Origin: SM1-46 sp002451215
GTDB lineage: Bacteria; Pseudomonadota; Gammaproteobacteria; Acidiferrobacterales; Sulfurifustaceae
Length of the DNA: 16,928 nucleotides
Direction: 5' to 3'
Assembly: GCA_002451215.1 (NCBI GenBank)
Contig: DKBM01000096.1
Span: 1-16,928 of the forward strand
The notes beneath the pieces were generated by a model that saw only the letters and a program-made list of their open reading frames with translations, was not told the DNA's origin and did not search any database. The position numbers and the translations under genes were made by a program. Of this stretch, positions 1 through 6,410 are shown one piece after another; positions within the stretch are counted from its first letter, which is position 1, and each line of letters opens with the position of its first letter.

Positions 1-65
1 CACCTTGCCCTGTGGAGCCCGGACTTTCCTCTACGCTTGCGCGCAGCGACTGTCTGGCCGACTCC
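1..65 (-). ncRNA. rnpB: RNase P RNA, 5' end only (runs off the left edge)
   Basis: Catalytic RNA of ribonuclease P, which removes 5' leaders from pre-tRNAs. Read on the minus strand, the sequence has the hallmarks of the 5' end of bacterial type A RNase P RNA: GGCCAGACAGTCGC near the start, then GAGGAAAGTCCGGGCTCC and ACAGGGCAAGGTG, which is the conserved P3/P4 entry region known from E. coli rnpB. Only about the first 65 nt are present; the rest lies left of position 1. The 5' end is placed about 7 nt after a TATAAT box and by alignment from memory to the E. coli start, so it may be off by a few bases. It lies about 40 bp beyond the rsmI stop on the same strand, an order also known from pseudomonads, where mraZ and the dcw cluster follow. 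Confidence 0.92.
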
Positions 66-72
66 ACCGACG

Positions 73-81
73 ATTATACCA
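73..81 (-). promoter_or_regulatory. Extended -10 promoter of rnpB
   Basis: Minus strand reads TGGTATAAT, a perfect TATAAT hexamer preceded by the TGn extended -10 element. It lies 7-8 nt before the presumed first base of the RNase P RNA. No good TTGACA hexamer is found 16-18 bp upstream, which suits an extended -10 promoter. It sits in the short gap between the rsmI stop codon and rnpB. Confidence 0.65.
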
Positions 82-106
82 GTCGGCGGCATCGTTCTGG
101 GGGATC

Positions 107-952
107 CTAGGATTTGAGACGCAGAGCCAGTTCGTAGAGCTCATTCTTTTTCGCGCCGGCGATCTTGGCGGCCAGCGCGGCCGCCTGGCTGACCGGCAAC
201 TCCGTGAGCAGTATCCGCAACACCCGCTCGGCTTCGGCCTGCGCCACCTGCTGCTCGGTGCGCTCCGCCCCGTGCAATAGAATCACGAATTCGCCGCGCA
301 GCTGTTCGCTGTCGGTCTGGAGCCATACTTCTAGCGCCCCAAGGGAATCCCCGCGCACGGTTTCGAACTGCTTGGTGAGTTCTCGCGCCACGACCGCCTC
401 GCGCTCGGCACCGAATACGGCCACCATGTCTGCAAGACATTCCAGCACCCGATGGGGGCTCTCGTAGAAGACGAGTGTGCGCGGGTCCTCGCACAACTCG
501 GCGAAGCGTTGGCGCCGCGGGCCAGACTTGGGCGGCGGGAACCCCTCAAATACAAAACGGTCCGATGGGAGTCCGGCAACCGAAAGTGCCACGATGGCGG
601 CGCAGGGGCCCGGGATCGGCACCACCGGCAGGCTTTCCGCGCGCGCGGCGCGCACCAACGGGAACCCGGGATCGCTCACCAGCGGGGTACCGGCGTCGCT
701 GATGAATGCGATAGACTTACCGACTTTCAGGGACTCGATCAGGCGAGGGACTTGCTCGCGTTCATTGTGATCATGCACCGCAATCATGCGGGTTGCGATG
801 CCAAAGTGCGCGGCAAGCTTGCCGCTGTGGCGCGTGTCTTCCGCCGCGATGAGATCTGCTTCTTTGAGCACGCGCACGGCGCGCGGCGTCAGGTCCTCGA
901 GGTTACCGATGGGCGTGGCGACAATATAAAGTGTACCGACACGCTGCGACAC
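107..952 (-). CDS. rsmI: 16S rRNA (cytidine-1402-2'-O)-methyltransferase RsmI
   Basis: Methylates the ribose 2'-O of C1402 in the 16S rRNA decoding centre, using SAM. The predicted 281-aa protein is close to the 286 aa of E. coli RsmI and carries the TP-methylase signatures ATPIGNLED (12-20), AEDTRH (37-42), SDAGTP (85-90), IPGP (113-116) and FYESPHR (about residues 170-180). An in-frame ATG at 982 would add ten residues, but it has no Shine-Dalgarno and overlaps a TAGAAT box. The GTG at 952 is preceded by GGAGG with a 5-nt spacer and gives a start (MSQRVGTLYIV) close to the family's, so I chose it. The gene diverges from lpoA and is followed by rnpB on the same strand. Family assignment is very secure; the start is an inference. 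Confidence 0.96.
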   Translation of the reverse strand: MSQRVGTLYIVATPIGNLEDLTPRAVRVLKEADLIAAEDTRHSGKLAAHFGIATRMIAVHDHNEREQVPRLIESLKVGKSIAFISDAGTPLVSDPGFPLVRAARAESLPVVPIPGPCAAIVALSVAGLPSDRFVFEGFPPPKSGPRRQRFAELCEDPRTLVFYESPHRVLECLADMVAVFGAEREAVVARELTKQFETVRGDSLGALEVWLQTDSEQLRGEFVILLHGAERTEQQVAQAEAERVLRILLTELPVSQAAALAAKIAGAKKNELYELALRLKS

Positions 953-957
953 AACCG

Positions 958-962
958 CCTCC
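958..962 (-). promoter_or_regulatory. Shine-Dalgarno that decides the rsmI start
   Basis: GGAGG on the minus strand, 5 nt before the GTG at 952-950. The upstream ATG at 982 has nothing comparable in front of it. Confidence 0.65.
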
Positions 963-980
963 ACGCCAGACTCTAGCCGC

Positions 981-986
981 ATTCTA
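981..986 (-). promoter_or_regulatory. Possible -10 box for rsmI
   Basis: TAGAAT on the minus strand, one mismatch from TATAAT. Transcription would start near 974, just upstream of the GGAGG at 962-958. No convincing -35 is seen at 16-18 bp, so this rests on the -10 match and its fit with the GTG start. Confidence 0.3.
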
Positions 987-999
987 AACAGGAACCGTA

Positions 1000-2910
1000 A
1001 TGAAGCCTATTCGCTGGTCGCTGCTGGTCGTGCTCGCGGCAGTCGTGCTCGCCGGTTGCGAAACCACGCGCGTGGGTGCACCGGGAGTGGCCGAGCCGAC
1101 TGCCGATAGCAGTGTCGCCGAAAAGGCTGAGCGTGACGGCGAGTTCGTCATCGCTGCGCGCGAGTATGGCCGCCTCGCGCAGGCCAGTCGCCCGCCCAGC
1201 AAGCAGCACTTCGAGCTGCGCGCCGCCGACAATCTCATTCGCGCTGGCCAGCTGCGCGAGGCCCGCTATCTGCTCGAACAAACCGATCTCACCGGGCTCG
1301 ACAGCTCATTTTTTACCCGCCGCCAGATCCTGCAGGCACGCATCCTCAGCGCCGAGGGCGCGCACGAGAAGGCCATCCGGGTACTCGACGAAGCCGCCCG
1401 GGCGCGCAAGCTCAACCCCGACCTGCTTGCCGAGGTGTTTCGCGTGCGCGCACAGGCGGAACTCGCGCTCGACAACCCTATCGGCGCGGTCCGCAACCTC
1501 ATTAATCGCGAACAGTACATCGTCGGCACGGACGCCATCGCCGACAACCAGAAACAGCTATGGAACATACTGGATGCCATGCCGCGTGCGCGCCTCGCCG
1601 CGGAACTCAACATGGCGCGCGAGCCGGTGCTCGCTGGCTGGATCGAGCTCGCCCTCGCCTCTATTGATAATGCCGGTCGCATGGGACCGGCCATCGAGAA
1701 CTGGCGCAGGGCCTATCCAAAACATCCGGCCTCCGAGGCCCTGCTCGCATCGCTCGTGAAGCCCGCCGCGGGCCTGATCAGTCGCATCGAGCGTATCGCG
1801 CTGCTGCTGCCACTTAGCTCGGACTTCTCCGTTGCCGCCGAGGCGGTGCGGGACGGTTTCCTCGGCATGCAGGGCTTGGATCCGCGTCCGGACAAGCCGA
1901 CTGTCAAGGTCTATGACTTCGGCGCCGATCCACTACAGGCCGCGGAGCTCTACAAGCAGGCGGTTGCGGATGGCGCACAGGTCGTGGTCGGGCCGCTCGG
2001 GCGCGAGGCAGCCGATGCCATTCTGCAGAAATCAACGCTCAGCGTGCCGACGCTTCTGCTCAGTCACACCGATCTCCAGCTCTCCGGGGCAAGTGCGCGC
2101 AATCTGTTCCAGTTCGGCTTGCCGCCCGAACAGGAAGCCCGTCAAGTCGCGGAGCGCGCCTATCTCGACGGCCACCGGCGCGCCGCCGTGCTCTATCCCG
2201 ATAGCCCCTGGGGCCAGCGCATGCAAAGCGCTTTCGTCGATCACTGGCAGCGGCTCGGTGGGCTGGTTCTGGCCAATGCGTCATACACCGAGGGACAAGG
2301 CGATCATTCCGACTCGATCAAGTCATTGCTAAACATCGCCCAGAGCGAGCAGCGCAAGGACCTGCTCGCCAACAAGATCAAGCAGAAACTGCAGTTCGAG
2401 CCACGCCCGCGCCAGGACCTCGATTTCATCTTCCTCGTGGCCGATGCCAAGCGCGGACGCTTGATAAAGCCGCAACTCGACTTCTACCGCGCCGTTCGTG
2501 TGCCGGTCTACTCGACGTCGCACATTTTCACTGGTCGCATCGACTCGCGCCACGACGTGGACCTGAACGGCGTGCTGTTCGCCGACATGCCGTGGATGCT
2601 GGTGCACAGCGGCAAACTCGAAGAGTTACGCCGGCGCGTGCAGGGCAACTGGCCGCACGCCCAGAGCGACCTAGATCGGCTCTACGCCCTCGGCATCGAC
2701 AGCTACTCGATCCTGCCTCATCTGAACCAGATCAGCACTGACGCCGCCGCGCGCTTCGGCGGCGTGACCAGCACGCTCTCGCTCGATCGCGGCGGTCGAC
2801 TGCAGCGCCAGCTCACCTGGGCGCAGTTCAGTCGAGGCGCGCCGAAGCTCATCGATACCTCGCTCAAGATCCGCCAGCACCTCGAAGTCGAAGCCACGCC
2901 GGAGGGTTGA
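1000..2910 (+). CDS. lpoA: LppC/LpoA-family outer-membrane lipoprotein, penicillin-binding protein activator
   Basis: LpoA-type lipoproteins reach from the outer membrane through the peptidoglycan and activate the bifunctional synthase PBP1A. The 636-aa product starts with a hydrophobic signal ending in the lipobox LAGC, with the lipidated Cys at residue 20. Residues of about 30-250 are helical, alanine- and arginine-rich and TPR-like. From about residue 262 (IERIALLLPLSS) begins a periplasmic-binding-protein-like domain that runs almost to the C-terminus, the usual LppC layout. E. coli LpoA is about 680 aa, so this is full length. AGGA lies 6 nt before the ATG. It heads the run lpoA-yraN-gmhA-rfaE2, and its stop overlaps the yraN start. 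Family is confident; activation of PBP1A specifically is inferred from the family. Confidence 0.93.
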   Translation: MKPIRWSLLVVLAAVVLAGCETTRVGAPGVAEPTADSSVAEKAERDGEFVIAAREYGRLAQASRPPSKQHFELRAADNLIRAGQLREARYLLEQTDLTGLDSSFFTRRQILQARILSAEGAHEKAIRVLDEAARARKLNPDLLAEVFRVRAQAELALDNPIGAVRNLINREQYIVGTDAIADNQKQLWNILDAMPRARLAAELNMAREPVLAGWIELALASIDNAGRMGPAIENWRRAYPKHPASEALLASLVKPAAGLISRIERIALLLPLSSDFSVAAEAVRDGFLGMQGLDPRPDKPTVKVYDFGADPLQAAELYKQAVADGAQVVVGPLGREAADAILQKSTLSVPTLLLSHTDLQLSGASARNLFQFGLPPEQEARQVAERAYLDGHRRAAVLYPDSPWGQRMQSAFVDHWQRLGGLVLANASYTEGQGDHSDSIKSLLNIAQSEQRKDLLANKIKQKLQFEPRPRQDLDFIFLVADAKRGRLIKPQLDFYRAVRVPVYSTSHIFTGRIDSRHDVDLNGVLFADMPWMLVHSGKLEELRRRVQGNWPHAQSDLDRLYALGIDSYSILPHLNQISTDAAARFGGVTSTLSLDRGGRLQRQLTWAQFSRGAPKLIDTSLKIRQHLEVEATPEG

Positions 2911-3272
2911 TGGCGGCCGACGCGCCGCATCTGGTGCAGGGGCGCGCGGCCGAAGACGCCGCGCTGATGCACCTCAAGCGCCAGGGCCTGAAGCTCATTG
3001 CGCGCAATTACCGCACGCAACATGGCGAAATCGACCTGATCATGCGTGACGCCCGGACACTGGTGTTCGTCGAGGTGCGGTTTCGCCGCGATCACCGCTT
3101 CGGCTCCCCGGCCGAAACGGTCGGGGTCCAGAAGCAGCGCAAGCTGCGCGCCAGTGCCGAGCACTACCTGCAGGCCGACGGGGACTGCAACCGACCGTGC
3201 CGTTTTGATATTGTCTCCGTAAGCGGCGACCCCGCCGCGCCGACGATCGACTGGCTCACCAACGCGTTCTAA
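2910..3272 (+). CDS. yraN: YraN family (UPF0102) nuclease-fold protein
   Basis: Small conserved protein of the UPF0102 family, with a restriction-endonuclease-like fold but no settled cellular role. The 120-aa product shows the family core: GEIDLI (39-44), then VFVEVR (52-57), then the KQRKLR stretch (75-80). E40, D42 and E55 sit where the PD-(D/E)XK-type metal site is expected; the usual EVK is EVR here. The ATG at 2910 overlaps the lpoA TGA by one base (TGATG), with GGAGGG just upstream. A TTG at 2907 is also in frame, but it would lie directly against the Shine-Dalgarno. Translational coupling to lpoA is likely. The lpoA-yraN-SIS-protein order matches the E. coli yraM-yraN-diaA locus. Confidence 0.92.
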   Translation: MAADAPHLVQGRAAEDAALMHLKRQGLKLIARNYRTQHGEIDLIMRDARTLVFVEVRFRRDHRFGSPAETVGVQKQRKLRASAEHYLQADGDCNRPCRFDIVSVSGDPAAPTIDWLTNAF

Positions 3273-3286
3273 GGATATTGCCACCC

Positions 3287-3913
3287 ATGGCACGAGGTAC
3301 TGCGCAGGGCACTACCGACCCGACCGTGCTGCTCACGCGCGTGAAAGGTCACTTTCAGGAAAGCATGCTCACCATCCGTGACACGATGGAGGAGCTTGCG
3401 CCCATTATCACTGAGGCCGGCCAGCAGATGCTTCAAGCGCTGCTGAACGATCGCAAGGTGCTGGCATGCGGCAATGGCGGCTCGGCAGCCGACGCCCAGC
3501 ACTTCTCGGCGGAACTGCTGAACCGCTTCGAGCGGGAGCGCCCGGGGCTACCGGCGATCTCGCTCACTACCGACACCTCCACCCTTACCTCGATCGCCAA
3601 CGACTACCACTTCGACGACGTGTTCGCGAAGCAGGTGCGTGCGCTCGGACAATCGGGCGACGTGCTGCTCGCCATCACCACCTCGGGCAACTCGCCGAAC
3701 GTGCTGCGTGCGGTGCAGGCCGCGCACGAGCGTGAAATGCTGGTGGTGGCGCTGAATGGCCGAAGCGGCGGCGATATGAACAACCTACTGCGCGGCGATG
3801 ACATCAACATCTGCGTGCGCGGGCCGACCACCGCCCGCATCCAGGAGGTGCATGGGCTGGTCATCCACTGCCTGTGCGACCTTATCGACTACCAGCTGCT
3901 CGGTCAGACCTGA
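3287..3913 (+). CDS. gmhA: SIS-domain phosphoheptose isomerase GmhA (DiaA paralogue)
   Basis: Predicted to convert sedoheptulose-7-phosphate to D-glycero-D-manno-heptose-7-phosphate, the first step to ADP-heptose for LPS core. The 208-aa protein has the SIS-domain signatures CGNGGSAADAQHF (61-73), ITTSGNSPNV (130-139) and RIQEVH (184-189). At the position of E. coli GmhA Glu65 it has Glu76 (HFSAEL), and at that of His180 it has His194 (the second His of EVHGLVIH). E. coli DiaA lacks both. Overall wording (NRFERERP, AKQVRALG, CLCDLID) is nonetheless DiaA-like, and the locus is the diaA locus in E. coli. The neighbouring rfaE2 favours GmhA. ATG at 3287 is chosen because AAGGA lies 11 nt upstream; the TTG at 3278 is too close to it. 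DiaA-like or dual function cannot be excluded. Confidence 0.88.
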   Translation: MARGTAQGTTDPTVLLTRVKGHFQESMLTIRDTMEELAPIITEAGQQMLQALLNDRKVLACGNGGSAADAQHFSAELLNRFERERPGLPAISLTTDTSTLTSIANDYHFDDVFAKQVRALGQSGDVLLAITTSGNSPNVLRAVQAAHEREMLVVALNGRSGGDMNNLLRGDDINICVRGPTTARIQEVHGLVIHCLCDLIDYQLLGQT

Positions 3914-3937
3914 TCCGCCGGACCAACACCCCTGCAC

Positions 3938-4426
3938 ATGGCGCAACCGCTTTCCAGCGAAACCAAGATCGTGCGCGAGCGCGCCGCGCTTGGCGCGCGC
4001 GTCGCGGCGCTCCCACGCCCGGTGGTTTTCACCAACGGCTGTTTCGACATCCTGCATCGCGGCCATGTGGCCTACCTCGAGGAGGCTGCTCAGCTCGGCC
4101 AAAGCCTCGTGATCGGCGTGAACACTGACGAGTCGGTGCGCAAACTCGCCAAGGGAGGGGATCGCCCGGTCAATTCCCTCGATGACCGCATGGCGGTGCT
4201 GGCCGCGCTTGGTTGCGTGAGTCTGGTGGTGCCGTTCGCGGAAGACACGCCGCTCGAACTGATCAAACTCGTAAGACCCGACCATCTCGTGAAGGGCGGC
4301 GACTGGACACCTGAGCGCATTGTCGGTAATGACTTGGTCACGAGCTATGGCGGCAAGGTCCACTCCATCCCTTTCCGTTTCGACCGCTCCACCACCGCCC
4401 TGCTCGCGCGCATCCGTTCATCATAA
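3938..4426 (+). CDS. rfaE2: D-glycero-beta-D-manno-heptose 1-phosphate adenylyltransferase
   Basis: Transfers AMP from ATP to heptose-1-phosphate, giving ADP-heptose for LPS inner core. The 162-aa protein matches only the C-terminal half of the bifunctional E. coli HldE: FTNGCFDILHRGHVAYL (31-47) with the HxGH nucleotidyltransferase signature at 40-43, DRPVN, LVKGGDW, and the terminal RSTT (150-153). It is therefore the split form, and the sugar kinase (RfaE1/HldA) must be encoded elsewhere. It starts 24 nt after the gmhA stop and has no clear Shine-Dalgarno, so it may depend on coupling to gmhA. The 130 bp after it contain no gene or strong terminator that I can see. Confidence 0.94.
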   Translation: MAQPLSSETKIVRERAALGARVAALPRPVVFTNGCFDILHRGHVAYLEEAAQLGQSLVIGVNTDESVRKLAKGGDRPVNSLDDRMAVLAALGCVSLVVPFAEDTPLELIKLVRPDHLVKGGDWTPERIVGNDLVTSYGGKVHSIPFRFDRSTTALLARIRSS

Positions 4427-4556
4427 TGACTAGACGAAAGCCGCAATCGCGACTACTCAAGAGACAGAACGAACGAGCGAAGCGAGCAGGGCTTCAGTTT
4501 CGTCGCGCGGCCCTCGCGTCGATCTCCTCGGCGACGAGCGAAACGGTTAGGCGTCC

Positions 4557-5948
4557 GTGAAGTCTGAGCTGTCCCGCGAGATGCGCTCGGCGCTTGCGGC
4601 GGCGGTCGGCAGAGAAAACCTCCTCACCGATCCCGCCGACCGCTACCCCTACGGCTACGACAACTCGCGCCGCCATGCGCTGCCCGATGCCGTGGTATAC
4701 GCCACACAAACCGATCAGGTCGCCGCGGTGGTGCGCGCCTGCCATGCCCACGGCGTCCCGCTCCTCGCCCGCGGGCGCGGAACCGGCACGGCCGGTGGCA
4801 CGGTGCCACTGCAAGGCGGCGTCGTGCTCACGTTGGAGCGCATGGACAGGATTCTCGTCACGGATGGGGCCAATCGTTTCATGCGGGTTGAGGCTGGCGT
4901 CACCAATCAGAACGTTCAGGATGCTGCCGCGACGCACGGTTTTTTCTGGCCGCCGGATCCGACCAGTGCGGCCTATTGCACCGTTGGCGGCAACGTGGCG
5001 GTGAACGCCGCTGGGCCGCGCGCGGTCAAGTACGGCGCCACCCGGGAAAACGTGCTCGGCCTCACGGCCGTGACCGGCAGCGGCGAGATTGTTCACACCG
5101 GGGTGTACACGACCAAGAGCGTCGTGGGTTACGACCTCACGCGCCTCATCATCGGCTCGGAGGGAACGCTCGCGATCGTGACCGAAGCCACGCTCAAGCT
5201 CACGCCATTGCCGGAAGCACGACGCACCCTGCAGGCGGTCTACCGCGATATCCACTCCGCCACCGAGGCGGTGACGGACATCATGGCGCAGCCGATTGTG
5301 CCATGCGCGCTGGAGTTGATGGACCACGCCTCCATCGAGATGGTGCGCGGTTACTCCAAGGCCGCGCTACCGCATGGAGCCGGGGCGATGCTCATGATAG
5401 AGGTCGACGGGCCGGAGGCGGCCATGACCGCCGCGGTCGGTGCCATCGATCGTGCGGCACGCAATCACGGCTGCCTGAGTTTTGCCGTCGCAACCAGTGC
5501 CGAGGAGGTTGCGGCGCTGTGGGCAACGCGCAAGGCACTTTCGCCGGCGCTGCGCAACATTGCCCCCAACAAGCTCAACGAAGACGTGGTCGTGCCGGTA
5601 TCACGCATTCCGGAACTAATCGATGGACTCAGCGCACTCAGCAAGGAGTTCGGAATCCCGATCGTTAACTTCGGCCACGCCGGCAACGGCAACATCCACG
5701 TGAATCTGCTCTACGACACCCAGGACCCGACGCAGGAAAAGAATGCCCTGCCCTGCCTGTCGCGTGTATTCGACCTGGTGCTCGCGCTCGGGGGCACGCT
5801 CTCCGGCGAACATGGGATTGGCGTCGCCAAGCGCGACTTTATGGCACGCGCCATCGAGCCGGCCACTCTTGCACTCATGCGCGCTATCAAGAAGGAATTC
5901 GACCCGAAGGGAATCCTCAATCCCGGCAAAGTCTTGCCGGCGCCCTGA
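4557..5948 (+). CDS. GlcD-type FAD-linked 2-hydroxyacid oxidase/dehydrogenase
   Basis: Flavoprotein of the VAO/PCMH fold, family of GlcD (glycolate oxidase subunit) and D-lactate dehydrogenase. The 463-aa protein has the FAD-binding half first: RGRGTGTAGG (72-81), CTVGGNVAVNAAGP (141-154), KYGATRENVLGL (158-169) and IIGSEGTLAI (198-207). The C-terminal cap carries the family histidine motifs NFGHAGNGNIHVN and SGEHGIGVAKRDF and ends with FDPKGILNPGKVLP. No glcE or glcF partner is adjacent. The substrate cannot be read from sequence; D-lactate, glycolate or another D-2-hydroxyacid are all possible. Start is GTG, the first start codon in an otherwise open frame, with no good Shine-Dalgarno; an ATG eight codons later is an alternative. 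It is the last plus-strand gene before a convergent gene. Confidence 0.9.
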   Translation: MKSELSREMRSALAAAVGRENLLTDPADRYPYGYDNSRRHALPDAVVYATQTDQVAAVVRACHAHGVPLLARGRGTGTAGGTVPLQGGVVLTLERMDRILVTDGANRFMRVEAGVTNQNVQDAAATHGFFWPPDPTSAAYCTVGGNVAVNAAGPRAVKYGATRENVLGLTAVTGSGEIVHTGVYTTKSVVGYDLTRLIIGSEGTLAIVTEATLKLTPLPEARRTLQAVYRDIHSATEAVTDIMAQPIVPCALELMDHASIEMVRGYSKAALPHGAGAMLMIEVDGPEAAMTAAVGAIDRAARNHGCLSFAVATSAEEVAALWATRKALSPALRNIAPNKLNEDVVVPVSRIPELIDGLSALSKEFGIPIVNFGHAGNGNIHVNLLYDTQDPTQEKNALPCLSRVFDLVLALGGTLSGEHGIGVAKRDFMARAIEPATLALMRAIKKEFDPKGILNPGKVLPAP

Positions 5949-5979
5949 AGCGGAATTCCGGAGAATACGCCACTGTCAT

Positions 5980-6003
5980 GCACGTCTAGATCAGGCAACG
6001 TGC
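5980..6003. repeat. Short inverted repeat between convergent genes
   Basis: GCACGT (5980-5985) and ACGTGC (5998-6003) form a 6-bp inverted repeat with a 12-nt loop in the 54 bp between the flavoprotein stop and the convergent stop of the 93-aa gene. A perfect CGGAATTCCG palindrome lies 20-30 bp to its left. There is no T-tract on either strand, so it would be at best a weak terminator. Confidence 0.25.
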
Positions 6004-6284
6004 TAGGGTTGTTTCCGCAGTAACTTCGAATAAAGGGCAAGCAGCTCAAGGCAGCGCTCGCCCGCTTCCTTGGTTGTCGACACCCGATGCCCACCGGCGT
6101 TGACCGCTTCGACAACAGACCGGTCGCCCTTGGACGCCGCCGTTATACCCTTTTGCAGCGCGGTGATGAAATCTTCCGCGAGCTCCGGGTGATTCCGCGT
6201 CAACGTCGCCATCCAGGCTGCCGCTTCTTCGAGCGTTCCCTGGTTCACGTAAGAGGCGAAGATATTGTCTAGCGTGTCGCTCAT
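6003..6284 (-). CDS. Unrecognised 93-aa helical protein
   Basis: I do not recognise this family. The 93-aa product (MSDTLDNIFASYVNQGT...) looks soluble and almost wholly alpha-helical, without signal peptide, membrane segment or cysteine pair; the single Cys is about 15 residues from the end. The ATG at 6284 has TAGGGA 7-8 nt upstream, a reasonable Shine-Dalgarno; a GTG directly before it would add one residue. Protein-like composition throughout and a good start site argue for a real gene. It lies 127 bp downstream of the methyltransferase stop on the same strand, with a possible 37-codon ORF in between, so the three may share a transcript. Function unknown; a partner or regulator of the methyltransferase is only a guess. 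Confidence 0.62.
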   Translation of the reverse strand: MSDTLDNIFASYVNQGTLEEAAAWMATLTRNHPELAEDFITALQKGITAASKGDRSVVEAVNAGGHRVSTTKEAGERCLELLALYSKLLRKQP

Positions 6285-6295
6285 CACTCAGATCC

Positions 6296-6409
6296 CTAAC
6301 GCTTTGGTTCGGCGGCGGCGTACTTGCGGTGTCCCGGTGAGCGAAAGAAAACGATCTTGAGCATTTTGTTGGGCGCCCTTCTCGTGACTACCAAAATATC
6401 ACCACCCAT
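6296..6409 (-). CDS. Possible 37-codon ORF coupled to the methyltransferase stop
   Basis: The ATG follows the methyltransferase stop after one base (TGAAATG), a layout typical of termination-reinitiation coupling, and the frame stays open for 37 codons to a TAG at 6298-6296. The predicted peptide begins MGGDILVVTRRAPNKM and ends AAAEPKR. It is basic, with a short beta-like hydrophobic start and a second hydrophobic patch (LKIVFF). No Shine-Dalgarno of its own is seen; an internal ATG at codon 16 has AAGGGCG about 9-10 nt upstream. The stop is 11 nt before the start of the 93-aa gene. An open frame this short occurs by chance easily, so this is a candidate only. Confidence 0.3.
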   Translation of the reverse strand: MGGDILVVTRRAPNKMLKIVFFRSPGHRKYAAAEPKR

Positions 6410-6410
6410 T

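Noticed and set aside
104..113. ATCCTAGGAT palindrome overlapping the rsmI stop
   Set aside because: A 10-bp palindrome without T-tract; too short to call a terminator or operator with confidence.
4471..4490. Short GAGCGAAGCGAGC-like repeat in the gap after rfaE2
   Set aside because: Only two imperfect short copies of GCGA/GAGC; no array, no terminator and no flanking mobile-element signs.
4494..5327. Minus-strand 277-codon open frame antisense to the flavoprotein
   Set aside because: The plus-strand frame has unmistakable GlcD motifs throughout; the antisense frame has none.
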